A DNA stretch of 64,000 nt, taken from NCBI RefSeq assembly GCF_032362555.1, contig NC_083507.1, positions 4,777,001 through 4,841,000 of the forward strand, given 5' to 3'. The translations under genes were made by a program, and so were the position numbers. Source of the stretch: Amyelois transitella (taxonomy: Eukaryota > Arthropoda > Insecta > Lepidoptera > Pyralidae). Below are positions 43,869 to 56,392 of this stretch, one piece after another. Below the pieces are notes generated by a model. The model did no database searches and had not been told where the DNA came from. It saw only the letters and a program-made list of their open reading frames with translations. Each line of letters begins with the position of its first letter. Positions within the stretch are counted from its first letter, which is position 1.

Positions 43869-44442
43869 CTAGACAATGCCCCGCCGCCGGCAGATCTGAT
43901 AAATCGTCTCGTAATTGCGCCTGGCCTTGTCTATGTCTATTTGCCTTCCCGTCATAGAAGCCGTATGTTTGTTGTCATTGAAGCTGTTAAAATCGTTGTA
44001 ATTTTATTTAATCCATTATTGATATCGTTCAGTCCGTTAAATTCACTTTCTTTTTGACGTTCCTTTATAAAGGTATTTTTTTATGTAGTATAAGTGTGGT
44101 TTCTTGTATTGTAGATGGGAGATTACTGGCGCCATAATTAATATTATTAATGAAATACGAGTATTATTGAGTTTCAGCGTACATACAACTTTAATAGAGT
44201 GTATTATCAATACGTTTCTTTTCTGAAATGTTTTGATACCTGCTCGGGTCATCATTACTCAATAATTGACGATTACAATGAAGTATGGCATTCGAGGAAA
44301 TATTTATTAAACTTGTTAAATCGTTTGTACATACAACGGGATCCAATCCTGTAGCGTGGCATTCCATGCATGCAGTTTGGCGCCACACTCCAACCTGTAA
44401 CCAGTGAGTTGCAAGGGCACACCATAAGATGTCTATGGTGTC
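43869..44442 (-). CDS. C-terminal two exons of an unrecognised Cys-containing protein
   Basis: On the minus strand, exon 44442-44240 (acceptor ACTTGTCTTGCAG|, phase 0; donor GAGCAG|GTATCA) joins exon 43983-43869 (acceptor ATTTTAACAG|) in phase 2, ending in TAG. Together they give 105 residues: DTIDILWCALATHWLQVGVW, RQTACMECHATGLDPVVCTN, ..NAILHCNRQLLSNDDPS, then SFNDNKHTASMTGRQIDIDK, ARRNYETIYQICRRRGIV. The second exon is clearly GC-richer than its surroundings. Seven cysteines in the joined piece, with a C-x2-C-H motif, suggest an extracellular or metal-binding fold, but I do not recognise the family. The 5' exons lie at higher coordinates and are not resolved; a candidate is at 48327-48458. 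Confidence 0.65.
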
Positions 44443-47400
44443 CTGCAAGACAAGTATTTTATCTTACAAGACACCAATTAAATACACATATCAGAATTAT
44501 CAAGCTTAATACTCTTTGCTTTATGTTAACTGATTAATGACTTTTGTAGTAGACGAGATTCACGTCTGCAGAAAAGGAGGAAAATAAGTATTGGGATTAA
44601 TAAGTGTTATTGAAAATATAATCATTACTCATAGGTATTTCAAAATCCTAATTTTCCATTTTAATCCAGTTTGATGTGTAGTAAGTATGACCTGCCTCTA
44701 CATAATATTGATTAGATTTTATTTATTATTTTATTAGATTGATTATTCTATAGATTGCGACACAACTGTAAAGAGACTCATATCTCAATCTTATTATTAC
44801 TCAATGCATTGGTTTGCATAGGTATGTATGTATTAAGTAATAATAAGATTGTGATTGAGAGAATATTTTAATAAGATTTATATTTATTCTTATCTAGAAA
44901 AGAAAGATCTTATCCAATATGTATATCTAACGGGTACTAGCAGCCCTACGTAATACACTGGCGAGTCATGTAATACCTATAATTAATTACCTCCGTTATG
45001 ACCATCGATGGATTATAATAGCATGTAATTTTGTCGGAAGATGTCTCGCTGGGGTTCTAAATGATAGTTTAATAAATTAAATACTAATTACCTATGCGCG
45101 GCCAACTTTGGTTTTGCACAAAACAGGTAAAGCTTCCCGAAGCTAATCTGAAAATTCTTTATTTAATTTCAGATTCAAAAGAGTTTGCAAATAAGTTGAC
45201 AGAATTGTCTCGATAGATATATTAAAAATTCATCTTTAAATGGAAATTTACTCAGAAACAGATCACGTAATTATGGTTCTGAAGAGGATGCGAGTCGTGG
45301 GAATTTCCCGTTCTAAACCCAAGAAAAAGAAAACTTAATACATACGTGCCTTCGAATAATGATATGCTGATCGTTGTGCGTCATAATGGCTCTGAGTCAG
45401 TCAATTGGCTGACTCTGGTATGGTTTTCAACGTTTTATATGAGCCAACCTTTTGTTTGGAAGATTTGAATGCAGAAGTTGTACAACAATTTACAACGCTT
45501 TTATGTAGGCAATATTATTAGATATTTTATGTACTTACTTTTTATTTTGTGAATATCATTCAAACCTTGATTTAGAATCGACAGGCGGAATGAAAGCTTA
45601 AAAGTCTTCCTGGAGTCTTATCTGCATACGTTAGATATCCTTACCTTCTTTAACATCATTGCCGCATTTATTTATGACTTCATATAACTAAACAAGATCC
45701 TGGTAGATTTATGGATATTGCATCCTTTTAGTTATTCATTTTCCGTCGTAATTTATGTGAATAGCTGGCAGTAAATGTAGTGAGTCTATAATCATTGTCA
45801 ATTATAGCTATTCCTGCGGGTATATTTCTAAGAAATCATTATTATAATCTGTTTAAGATTCTTTTCCATTTCTAATACGTTTATCCTGCAATTTCAAATG
45901 CCGTACTGTTAGATGCGCGGAATGCGAGACACCATTTCAAAAGGTCAGTCAAGTAGGTAACCTAAAGGTAACGTTCGCGTACTATATAGCGTAATACAAA
46001 CGAATTGGAGGAAATAGCTACACAGGTGAGGCTAAAGTACATTTGGAAACGAGCCAAGGTAGACAGGGTTGCCATTAGCCCAAATTTGTAGGTTATTTTT
46101 GAATTTGGGGTTTATTGATAAGTTAGAACTATAACTGGCATTATTCTTCTTCTCTGTCTCTTCTTATTTGACGTAAATGTAAATTATCATAATTGGCATC
46201 TAAGTAAATATTTAAAACAGGCAAGGTTGTAATCTTTTAAAATAATAGATAAGACGCATTTAAATAATATCACAGTATGTTATTTTATCTATGGGCACTG
46301 GTGATTAACCTTGAAAGCCTCAAATGCTGTTATGTTTTAAGTTTTGACAACCCTTACCTACCAAAAGATGTTTACAAGCCTCTGAGTAAATGTTCCAAGG
46401 AGAATGCTTGTATTTTCGGCCAGAGTAGTTTATACACTTTGTAACATAAACAAATATTGCCGGGTTAACAAAAGTACTGCGTTTGTTACTTTTGATGTTT
46501 AAATTTGTAAACAAGATGATCAAGATGTTTATTAAGATGTGATAAATTCACCACAGACGTAAGAATATAACCTCACAGTTTTGCCTTAATCAGATGGTAA
46601 TTATCTACGCCTTGTTTTATTTGTATTTGGACAATGTTATTTCTGATTCGTGTACTTTGGTATGTCCGGTCCATGCCATTATTTATACTGATCTTGACAC
46701 CAAATCTGTATTACAAAATCATGTCGTGAAAGGTAATTTATTAAAGTAAACAACAATCGAATTTAATTTACAAGGATATCTTTATAACAACATCGGTTAT
46801 TCGAAATTTACTATCACTTCAATTAAAAGCAAGGTTTTTCGTCACGTTTGTCAGTCTGTTTGTGATAAAATTATGCGTTTATACGTTTATCTCCAACTTC
46901 TAACCTTCTTCTAAAAGATGGAAGTCGTTGCTTACCCCTGTCGTTGCTTCTGTCTTGGATCATTAACATTTTTACGAACTAACAAAGATTGAGTTATTGT
47001 CCTTATCCTAACTTATTTTAACTAATATTTTAAATGCGAAAGTTAATTTATTAAGTATATTTTTTGTAACAAAACGTCACAATTTAAACTTCTCAATAGC
47101 ATCTACACACATATTTCCTACATCAAAAATCTTCAATTTAAAACACAAGGCGTACTAAAAGACTCAACCCACCAAAACCTCAAGTAAACATATTTTTTAT
47201 TTATTCATAAACGTTAATTAGCGAGAAGTTGCGTACATGCAAACCACATTTCGGTACCCGCTGATGGGAATCGTGACGGCGAAACCTTTTTTGTGAGTTG
47301 TGGTTCTCGGAACTTCCGCAGTAATCTGTTGCTGACTACATCATCCGCGAAGTCAGAACTCGTTTTCAAATCTCATAAATATTTTCAGAGGCTTATGATT

Positions 47401-48326
47401 CAAATTCAATACAATATGGTTTAAGCAGAGCAAATTTAACAATTATCACAACAAATAAGTTGTACAAATAAACATCTAAAAATGTCATAGTTTATCACTT
47501 GAAATCGTAATCAATTAAAAATGTTATAATTTCCTTATTGTGTGTGATTAAAATAAATAAACAGTCTAATGGTATAAGTATTGAAGACAGTCAGAAGCGG
47601 AACCACTGTAAAGGTAAATTTTATTGAATTGACTAATTGCTGTTATGACTACAGATGATTGACACAAAAAAATCTTTATGACGACACGAAAAATTTTTAT
47701 TCATGTTCTGACCGTCAAGAAATTCCGAGTTTAAAATTACAAAATGAGAAACAGGAATCAACGACGTGGTTCGAAATGAACGTGCGATCGATGACCTTCG
47801 ATGACTCATTTACAGTTACTACGATTACGTTAAAAGAAACAAGTTGTCCCCAAACAGATAAGAAGTATTTGCCTCACTTTTACCTTTATAAAATACTGAG
47901 GGTACTACTAGTACTAATAAATATCCAAAATTATTGTCTTGTCCGCCACAGGTACTACTGTTCTCTCATCATAAATAATATACCCGATTCTATTCTGATC
48001 AGTCTCTCTTACCATATTACTGATTGTTTTCTTAGCTGTCACCTCCAACACTGAGTAAAATGCAGTAGGGAAAAGTAATCTATTTACAATAAGTAAAAAG
48101 ACTAGCAGCGAAGTATCGGCTGCCTACCTGCCATTAAACCTGTCTTCATTTCTGATTCACTAGTTATTAGTGCTAATGACAGTTTGAATATTATACAGCG
48201 GTATAAGTTTACGCTGAATGGGTCAAATTACTTCCTAAGCTCACGAAGAAATACATATAGAGGTGGCAAAACATGGCAATGAAAAATTGCTAGATAATAA
48301 TTGAATGCGCGTGGGCAACAAATTAC
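44443..48326. other. AT-rich DNA, probably introns of the minus-strand gene
   Basis: No exon with certain borders. GC-richer patches at 45895-45965 (a short frame open on each strand) and 47250-47350 could hold an exon or a promoter. An imperfect inverted pair sits at 44783-44800 and 44837-44860. Confidence 0.35.
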
Positions 48327-48458
48327 CAGCTACGACCTTGCTGGCGGAATACGCACGCGCCATGTTACCACTAGGGATTATCATTGCATCACCAGCAGCT
48401 GATGTGGTGATATAAACTGGTTTAGCTTTCAACACACTTTCGATATAATATTTTAATT
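48327..48458 (-). CDS. Candidate internal exon, unrecognised
   Basis: On the minus strand, acceptor TTATATTTAG| (exon start 48458) and donor GTAGCTG|GTAATT (exon end 48327; an alternative donor AAG|GTCGTA lies ten bases earlier). The frame is open through LKYYIESVLKAKPVYITTSA, AGDAMIIPSGNMARAYSASK. Composition is more protein-like than its neighbours. It may belong to the minus-strand gene ending at 43869, but the phase shows at least one exon would be missing between. Confidence 0.33.
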
Positions 48459-49439
48459 CTAAATATAAAAAAGTATAAGCTCTCATTTTTATATCGAAAT
48501 TTTGTTGAATTGAAAGCTAGTTGTGAGAATATAATTTATTGATGTAATTGAAATAACCTCAGGCGCCATAATGATATATATTAAAGTATATATGTTCCTG
48601 GTTTAGTAAGATAGATTCCTGGTTTAGTTAGAAGATAAAATAAAAAAACTTCATGTTGTTAGTTAACTACTAAAATCATCCGTTTCTCAACCTACAAGCC
48701 CGTTTCACAAGAAGGTAAGCTTCTTAAATAAGTATGAATAAACTCTTCATTGTTGGGATAATTATTTTTTTAGTATTTTCAAGTATAAGTTTAATTATTT
48801 CTTGAGAAAACTTAATCTAGTATCGTGGTTGCGGTTACAACGATTTCAGTAATAAATTTTCAACGATTACGATAATTAGATGACACGCCGTCTCATCACA
48901 ACTGCGGTTAGGGCACAATCTCAATGTTATAAAACCCTTTTCCTCTGCAGTTATTGTCTTGAAGGTTTTGGATCATATTACAAACTGTTCCAGACTAGAA
49001 ATACCGTTACGATATTTTTGTAGTTCAATAATAAATATTTTTTCCAAAATCACAGCATAAGCATTTTAACACAGAAAATGTTATATCAATTAATGTATGA
49101 TAACTAATATAGCTTTTGAGGACAAGTTCATGCAAAAGTAATTATTAATACTTATGTTTGTCAATACGGCTAAAAGAAGGCAGAAATTTGAAAGTATTTT
49201 GTAGCGCAAACATTAAAAAATTGCACTGTGATGACAGGGTGGGTATCCAGAAACATAACACTTTAGAAAACGCAAGAGTTAGCTCTTAGAGTACAAAAAG
49301 AGCAAAAGGAAATATAAAGTTACGTACCTAGTAGATAAGTAACGTAAGGCTCAGAAGCCTTATTTATACAACATTCGAATTTGAATGATTGATCGCTCAC
49401 GAACTATGATCGATTTCGTCGTTCAATCGTAAAGATTAG
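48459..49439. other. AT-rich DNA, no exon seen
   Basis: Featureless apart from short AT runs. Confidence 0.45.
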
Positions 49440-49730
49440 CTTTTTGCATACATACATACATACATACATACATAAAATCACGCCTCTTTCCCGGAGGGGT
49501 AGGCAGAGACTACCTCTTTCCACTTGCCACGATCTCTGCATACTTCTTTCGCTTCGTCCACATTCATAACTCTCTTCATACAAGCTCGGCGGTTTCGGGT
49601 ACTTTTGACCTGACCCTTTACCAGGACGTCCTTAATTTGATCAAGATACGTTCGTCTAGGTCTTCCCACTCCGACCTTTCCCTCCACACTCTCCTTGTAT
49701 ATCAACATATTGTATTGCATACATTCGTTT
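49440..49730 (-). pseudogene. 5'-truncated RTE LINE, C-terminal end and tail
   Basis: On the minus strand the frame 49720-49478 reads YKESVEGKVGVGRPRRTYLD, QIKDVLVKGQVKSTRNRRAC, MKRVMNVDEAKEVCRDRGKW, ending KEVVSAYPSGKEA and stop. It is followed by CGTGATTTTATGTATGTATG with about six TATG units. The frame is unbroken, so this is a rather young 5'-truncated insertion. The tetranucleotide run at 49450-49474 is its tail. Confidence 0.88.
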
Positions 49731-49859
49731 TGAATCTAGGTCGTTGACCCGATTTTGAATAAGTTTCCCAAATGAAGTTAGTTTCACTCTAAAGCAATTT
49801 ATTATAGATTCCACCAAAATAAAAAATACACTTATTTAAAGTTCATACCTACAATTAAT

Positions 49860-50090
49860 CACGTCTATATCATTTGCTGGGTAGATAGACCGAACAGACT
49901 TGGAAAGACTATCAGTTTTTCCAAGTTCAGGCCAAGTTCAGCTGTTTGGCCTAATGATAGAATTGAGATTCATACAGTAACATATTGCTTACCCGTCGCC
50001 TAAAAATCGCCTAAGTTTATAAGCCTATCCCTTAGTCGCTTTTTAGGACATCCATAGGAAATAGATGGAGTGGTCCTATGCTTTTTTCTG
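49860..50090 (-). repeat. RTE-tailed SINE-like repeat (family A)
   Basis: ATCACGTCTATATCATTTGC, TGGGTAGATAGACCGAACAG, ..GTTTGGCCTAATGATAGAAT, TGAGATTCATACAGTAACAT.., ..AGATGGAGTGGTCCTATGC. It contains a short internal duplication of CCAAGTTCAG. Confidence 0.8.
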
Positions 50091-50563
50091 GACAGGAAAA
50101 AAGGAAAAGTTTATAATATGTCTATAAAAATATGATTCTTGTATTACGAGTGTTCATTTGTGTTTTAATGGTTCAATCTAATATAATACTTTTCAAAAGA
50201 AGGATGACACTTACAATGTACCAAAATTTAAGTATTCTTGGCGCGCATTGGACCATGACCACCATTATTGACAGGCAACGTTTTCTTTGCCAATCATTTT
50301 GTTTGTTTGAATGTCAACCTCTAAATGACTCAATGCTTAGAAATATGTCAGTTGCCTCGAAAGTACTTACCTCAGTACTTACCTATACATCCTTTAAAAA
50401 CAATGAAGTAATTGTCCTCACGCGCCTGTACGGTACTCGGCTCGGGTTCTTTGCGTATCAGTTAAACAAAAGATAGTTAAGAGAATTCTTTAGTTAACAG
50501 TCACCGTAAAATTTGCGGCAATATTTCCTTCTTCTTTATATGTAGTATTCTTTATCTTCTTCT

Positions 50564-50618
50564 GTATAGCAGTCAGTAAAATTAAATCCGATATATTTAA
50601 TTTTACTGACTGCTATAC
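50564..50618. repeat. Perfect 24-bp inverted repeat
   Basis: Arms 50564-50587 and 50595-50618 are exact reverse complements (start GTATAGCAGTCAGTAAAATT) around a 7-nt loop, CCGATAT. No frame. Could be a fold-back element or a hairpin RNA source. Confidence 0.75.
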
Positions 50619-51863
50619 TTCAGGACCGGCCTTATGATGGCCCACTGATAGCCTAAACTACTTCTTCAGCCTTACCATTGTCACCTTACGCCACTTTGCA
50701 CAAGTCGCTGTGCTTTGATGTACCAATCATTTGTGTTATTAACTAAAAATCAGTTTTAACAATAGTACATGGTCGTCTCAGTAATTATAGTGGCCGCACG
50801 TTTTCATAACCGTCAATTATCATTCTTTGAAACTCGTGATGTTTACAATAAAAAGAGGCAGGTAAGGTATTAAATTCTGCGCGAATGTATTTTGTGGTAT
50901 TTTGCTAAAATCCTTGACATCAATCTGTTAAGTTAAAGTTAACAGTTGAATGAATACAAAGTACTTACATAGTACCAGGCGACCTGTTTTCGTTTTTATA
51001 GCCAGAGAACAAAAAGCGAAACCTAGTAAGTCCTCATTCTCTTTGAATAAGCATTTATTGTCTACTAAATGTGCCATAATCAAAATAAAAGTGAAATTAC
51101 CTACCTATTAAATTACCAGCCTTAATCAGAAATTTGATATGAAGTAAAATAGCATAGACAATCTTACAAGGAAAAAATGTCGTATGATTCGACTCTTGTC
51201 AATTATAGATGCAGACTGCGCCCAATGCTTCCTGTTAATGAACCGGCCTACTGTCTACCACAGCGTACGGTTTCGCTAGATAAATACAGACACGATATAT
51301 CTATGTATAAATATAGGTTTACTTTGGCACAAAATAACATAGATAGTAACTAGTATTGTATTTTTTATACTGAAAATGATCTTGCATTATTTTTAAGACT
51401 AGAGTACGCCTGCGGCTCCATATGCGTAAAACGAAGAAAATATTGGTAGTCCTGAAACCAAAGGAAATACCCAAAAATTCATTCTTAGTTTACCTCTAAA
51501 CTACATAAACGCCCATGTAGTTCTTCTCAAAAATTTATAAACATGTTCTTGAAAAATCTTTATTTTTAAAATTCATATTTGGTTACCCTAGTGTTATGCA
51601 ACACTTGGTCAAATTACCACATTCGTCTGAAAGTGATGCGTTGTTAGTTGTTACAGTGACGTGCCAAATAGAGCAAATGCTTTGAGCAAACAAAATAACG
51701 ATACTACGTTTTAATGGCATCAATATACCTTAGTTGCGTCAAAGATATAAAACTAAATATCGCACTTTCATTACCAACATTGAGGTACTGAAAGAAAAAT
51801 TATAGACGAAAAAACATGTATATATTTTTAGAAAATTCTTTAATTTTAATAAATAGATATACA
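50619..51863. other. AT-rich DNA, no exon seen
   Basis: No supported gene. A 114-codon frame just to the left (50132-50476) has no recognisable features either. Confidence 0.45.
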
Positions 51864-51945
51864 TAAGTACATATCACGTCTCTATCCCTGAGACCGAGCC
51901 AACTCTGTTGAAAAGACTATATGGCTACGTTTAGCTAGTTTTAAT
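51864..51945 (-). repeat. Partial family A repeat (tail end)
   Basis: TATCACGTCTCTATCCCTGA, GACCGAGCCAACTCTGTTGA, AAAGACTATATGGCTACGTT. Confidence 0.65.
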
Positions 51946-54900
51946 AAATTTGCACATGATGTTAATATTATTAGGTAGGTATACCCACTTCTTAAATTTT
52001 CAATATGATAAATTTACTTGTCTTTAACACAATAACATTTTGCCTTGAGTTCGAGCGTTGATCTCAGTTGTTATGCTCGATTGCAGGCATTATTTACCTA
52101 AAACAAAAATGCCTTGGCAATTTAAAGAACTTGTATTCATACTTCTTGCTGCCTACATCGAAGTATTCTTGCTGGATATTTTTGTTATTATTACTACGTA
52201 TATAACCTATGTTCCTGTTTGAAAATCCATACTCGTAAAAGAATAAGGAAAAAAAACTACTTGGAAAAAAAATTGAGTAAGACCAAAGAATTCAGAATAA
52301 TCTAGGACTAATATTATATATACCCTAGGTTATAATCAGTTATTCTAGAATGACATCTTGAATTTCTTTACAAATCATAAATAGTCAAATCAGTTTTATG
52401 TTCACTTGTTTATGCTAAAATTATAAAGTAATACCTAAATATGTAAGTCTCCTTAACTAATATCACACACATGTATCATCAGAAGTCGCCATACTTTAGA
52501 CGCTTTGCAGCAAACTAATAGGGAATGCCCTGCTCTTGGCTCCGAATAGGCGGGGTTTAAAAATACGACAGTATTTTTAGCAGCTTGCATTACGCACACA
52601 TCTGTTTTTACAAAGCGTATTATCCATCATATATTTTAAGTGAGCTCCAGAGACTAGTACTATAAACATTCTCATTGAAATAGGCTTAAAATTAAGTTCG
52701 CCTCTTATACAATTGCTAAGCCTTTATCATTTATTTTTTAATTCAGATTCTTGAGACAATGCGATGGTTTATTTATTTTAGATGTATACATGAAATTATG
52801 GCCGAGAATTGAACTCCTAGCATAAATTATCACTCTTGACATCTATAACCACACAGTTTTATTGGTTAGTAAAATGAACAGTTTATACAAGAAACCCACA
52901 GCCCACAACATTTGTAAGTAGCTTACCCACTTTGCTTTTGCCAACGCTTCAACCACACCCATGAAAGAAGCTAGCATAACCACAGCTATTGCCTATTTGC
53001 TCACCTGGGAAACTGTTAAATTTACTGAAGGTAAATTCCTAGTTGAAGTTACGACTTACGATCCATTGTGGCCAACGCTGAAGTCCGAGGTATAAATTAA
53101 AAAAGATGTAGATGAATACGTTATAAGAACAGCTGTTTATAGTACTCGTACTTAGGCTTGATTTCCAGAAATTTGATTAGTGTGTTAATTTATTATATTA
53201 ATTTTGGAGCATGTGTGCTAATTCCCAAAAATTTTATAAATAAAAGCACGTGTATCAAAAATCTCCATGAATAAAATTTCACTATTCATATCTTTTTTAG
53301 TTTAAAAATATTCGTCAAGTTACTACTACGTACCTACAGTTTCTTAATTATTATTATTTTCTATAACTATTCGAAAAAATTGTTTGCTTCATTTAAAATA
53401 AATCGTTTGGTTTATAATGATTTTTTTTATTATTTTCAATTAAGTTTTGTAATATATTTTATGTTTAAGTGCCAAAGGTAACAATATAAAGGTTGGGGTT
53501 ATACATTTGTCAAACATTATGTTACTTTGCACTTCCTAGAACTTTCAATAGCATTAGCTTGTGACTATGACCACCACAACGAATAATTTTATGACATAGG
53601 TAGTCTTGAAAAGAGGATTGAATAAGTTGCATGGACACGCAACTTCGGGGTTAACAAGAACCAAAACAGTTGATGTTGTTACTGGGTACAGTCAAAAATA
53701 GCAAGCAAAAAGAGAATAATTTGCATTAGGGTAAGAAAAATAATTACCTAAATAAAGAAGTCATCACAATGTGTTTCATAAGCAAGGACACCGCAAAATC
53801 CAAACTTCTAGGTACTCTACATATTTTAAAGCATATGCTTTAAGGCAAACTTAAAAATAACAAGACCGATTGAATATTAATAAACACTGCAGAATATAAA
53901 AAGTAATGCGAAACCGCCAACAGATAATTAAAAAATCATGAATTCGTTATGAGCAATAACGAAGTGAAACGTTCATTGTAATTATTTTCCAAACCTTTAC
54001 CTGTAACGAATACACAGATTATAATGGTATTATATACTCGTATTTATCGTTAGTGTTAAATATACCTATTTGAGATAATTTTGAAAAAGATAACAATTTA
54101 TCTAACACGTAGCAAAGAGGAAAACGTATTAAGAATACATAACTTAGTGATATTAGCTGTCGTTATAACTTTGTATTCTACAAGTATGTTCGGCTGCAAC
54201 ACAAAGACTAGAACACGTTCTTTGCCGAAATAGCGACCCTGAAGAATTCGTCACACTCATCTAACTTGTATGACAAATGCCCGACAATATTGATATATTG
54301 GTGGCAAACAGGTAATTTAAGACAATATTCATTTGTTACATATTAACCGTAGACAAAATGACCCGTAGACTCAATGTCATAACAATGGCATTGCTATTTT
54401 TACTAGTAAGTAGATAAACAGACAAACAACCATATGATGGCAAATTCTTTTGTAGTATGAGGAATAACCAAATCAAAAAGTAAATTCCCTTTAAATCATT
54501 AAAGTGTCTGTGGCTGCCACTTTAGTTAATTTTTTGACTTAATATGTTATTAGAAACTTACTAAGAAAACATTTTAGTATATGCTAACGCAAATCACATC
54601 AAGTGCCTAATGATATACGGTTCACATGAAAGTATCATGATTAAAATTTTAATTTACACGTGATCCTATTAAAATGTACCTAATGCACAAGACCGTGTTA
54701 TTTTTTATCTAACAATATAGTTTGAGGTTGAGACTGATTGATTCTCAATGCCTGTCTCAACAGATGTAAAACGAACGCCAATTTTAGTATTCACGCTTAA
54801 AGTTTTTGTTCAATTTCAACGTTTAGTAAAGGAGCACCGTCATATTATGTAGTTTGTGACGCTAATACACTCGTGGCGTAAATAGGCGTAATTTACATAA

Positions 54901-55439
54901 ATTTGGGGTAGTGGTACAAAATTTGGTAAACCAAATAACACATAATATTCATTCATTTCAATAGCATATCACCGTTATGAGTCTAAGTTATTTGACTAAC
55001 TTGACAATATTATCTTGACGACCCAAGTGTTATTATACATAAATTAATCTTAAAAAATATTTTTAGTAAGGTCATTCCTGATTTTTAACCAAGCAAATAT
55101 TGAAATTATTCTTAGACCCAGAAATACACATGCACTATTTAGTATCAAAACATTTGGAAAATTGAAAATGCAAACGATATATTTACAATTCTCCAAGTAA
55201 CGAAATTTAAGGGTGAACCTAGAATGGAAAATGTTCGTCGTCATGATAGAAATTAAACTTGGCTAATTTTACAAATCAAAGACTATCTTTGAACTTCACT
55301 TGTAACAGTTATACTTTTTCAAAATGAAAATATTCTAAGGGTGTATCATGACAAAGTAAATCTCTAAACCAATTTGAAGTAGCAAAACTTACTGCTTTTC
55401 TTTAGTTTCGGTACCTACCATTCATTTGTTTTAAGATTC
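51946..55439. other. AT-rich DNA with one protein-like block
   Basis: Mostly featureless. The block 52930-53095 has a more balanced composition. It is open on the plus strand (PMKEASITTAIAYLLTWETV.. to a TAA near 53095) and on the minus strand (..VVMLASFMGVVEALAKAKW, ending at a good donor TGG|GTAAGC). Neither reading can be preferred. Confidence 0.35.
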
Positions 55440-55560
55440 TAGTATGAATATTTCCCGAAAGAGGAGATAGAAGAGCAGATGCAGGGATCGTAGAAAGTAG
55501 AAAAATGTAGTCCTTTGTCTACCCCGGAAATGAGGCGTGATGTTATGTATGTATGAATGT
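55440..55560 (+). repeat. RTE LINE 3' tail fragment
   Basis: GAAAGAGGAGATAGAAGAGC.., GTCTACCCCGGAAATGAGGC, GTGATGTTATGTATGTATGA. This matches the end of the RTE copies at 31600 and 49440. It lies just upstream of the glycosyltransferase exon. Confidence 0.7.
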
Positions 55561-55604
55561 TGTTTGGGATAAACATCACTAATATTTTTCATCTGTTGTT
55601 ACAG

Positions 55605-56392
55605 GAGCTACCAAAGAGAGCGGCGCCGTGCTGGCGCCCACCTCCGCCCACCTATTGATGACACAATAAATTGTGATGCTGACACGAACAGGACCTTACA
55701 GGAAATTGCGTCCTAGAGGACGACGAAGGACGTTATAGCAAAAACTAGTTTTTTAAAAGTGCAAGTGCCTATTCTTCTATGATGGTGGCTAATCGGAGAA
55801 ACTTTATATTTAGAGTTAGCATTGTGATCAATATTGCAGTACTGTTTTACGCAGCACTGCATCTATCTGGGAATAATCCTCCTGGCGTAGAATGGGTGCA
55901 AATAACGTCGGATGGCTCAGAAAGAAGTGCAGAGTTGAGGTACTCGACCAAAGAAGAATCGATTGTTCGAAACGAGACCGAAACGAGGACAGTGGAATCT
56001 GGTGTTAGAATAGTTGAAGAACTCACATCACAGATAACTCCATCTACGATGCCTTCAACTAACAAGACAACATCGAGCACTGCTTCTATTGCAGAAGTAG
56101 AGTCGAAAATTGCAAAATGGCAGGATACAGCATCGGAGGCAGAACTGACGAATGAGACCCTGGATATAGTAGATGAAAACGCCGTTTCAGATACGACTCT
56201 CTCCCGTCTGCGGTCGTTGTTAGCTTGCAATGATAAGGATTTTCGACCCGAATATCTCCAAAGAGGAGAGTACTGGGTGCTGAAGAACTATGTGCGCGCG
56301 GATCATGGAGACCTACAATGTCACGAGACCATTACGTACACGACGCATGCCGGCTTTGAGTTCCTTGATAACGTCCAGCCTTTGGTCGAACG
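55605..56392 (+). CDS. GT49-family glycosyltransferase (B4GAT1/LARGE-like), first coding exon, partial
   Basis: The exon starts after TGTTGTTACAG| (55605), has a 174-nt leader, and begins coding at ATG 55779 (ATGATGGTGGC). It ends at GAACG|GTAAGT (56392) with two bases of the next codon. It encodes 204 residues plus a split codon. The N-terminus is type II: a short basic start (NRRN), one membrane helix (about 9-28), then a Ser/Thr-rich Golgi stem with several N-x-T sites (NET, NKT). From about residue 147: LLACNDKDFRPEYLQRGEYW, VLKNYV, then CHETITYTTHAGFEFLDN, VQPLVER, the start of the Glyco_transf_49 domain. Human B4GAT1 (a glucuronyltransferase of matriglycan synthesis) and the second domain of LARGE belong here. 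Insects have several such genes, so the substrate is open. The remaining exons are not seen up to 64000. Confidence 0.78.

Noticed and set aside
47659..48054. 131-codon plus-strand frame
   Set aside because: No splice or promoter support, no domain pattern; AT-driven composition.
49450..49475. CATA tetranucleotide run as an independent microsatellite
   Set aside because: It is the tail of the RTE copy on the minus strand.
50132..50476. 114-codon plus-strand frame
   Set aside because: Hydrophobic start but otherwise random composition, directly after a SINE; no family match.
55847..56230. 127-codon minus-strand frame
   Set aside because: Mirror of the glycosyltransferase exon, which has clear motifs on the plus strand.
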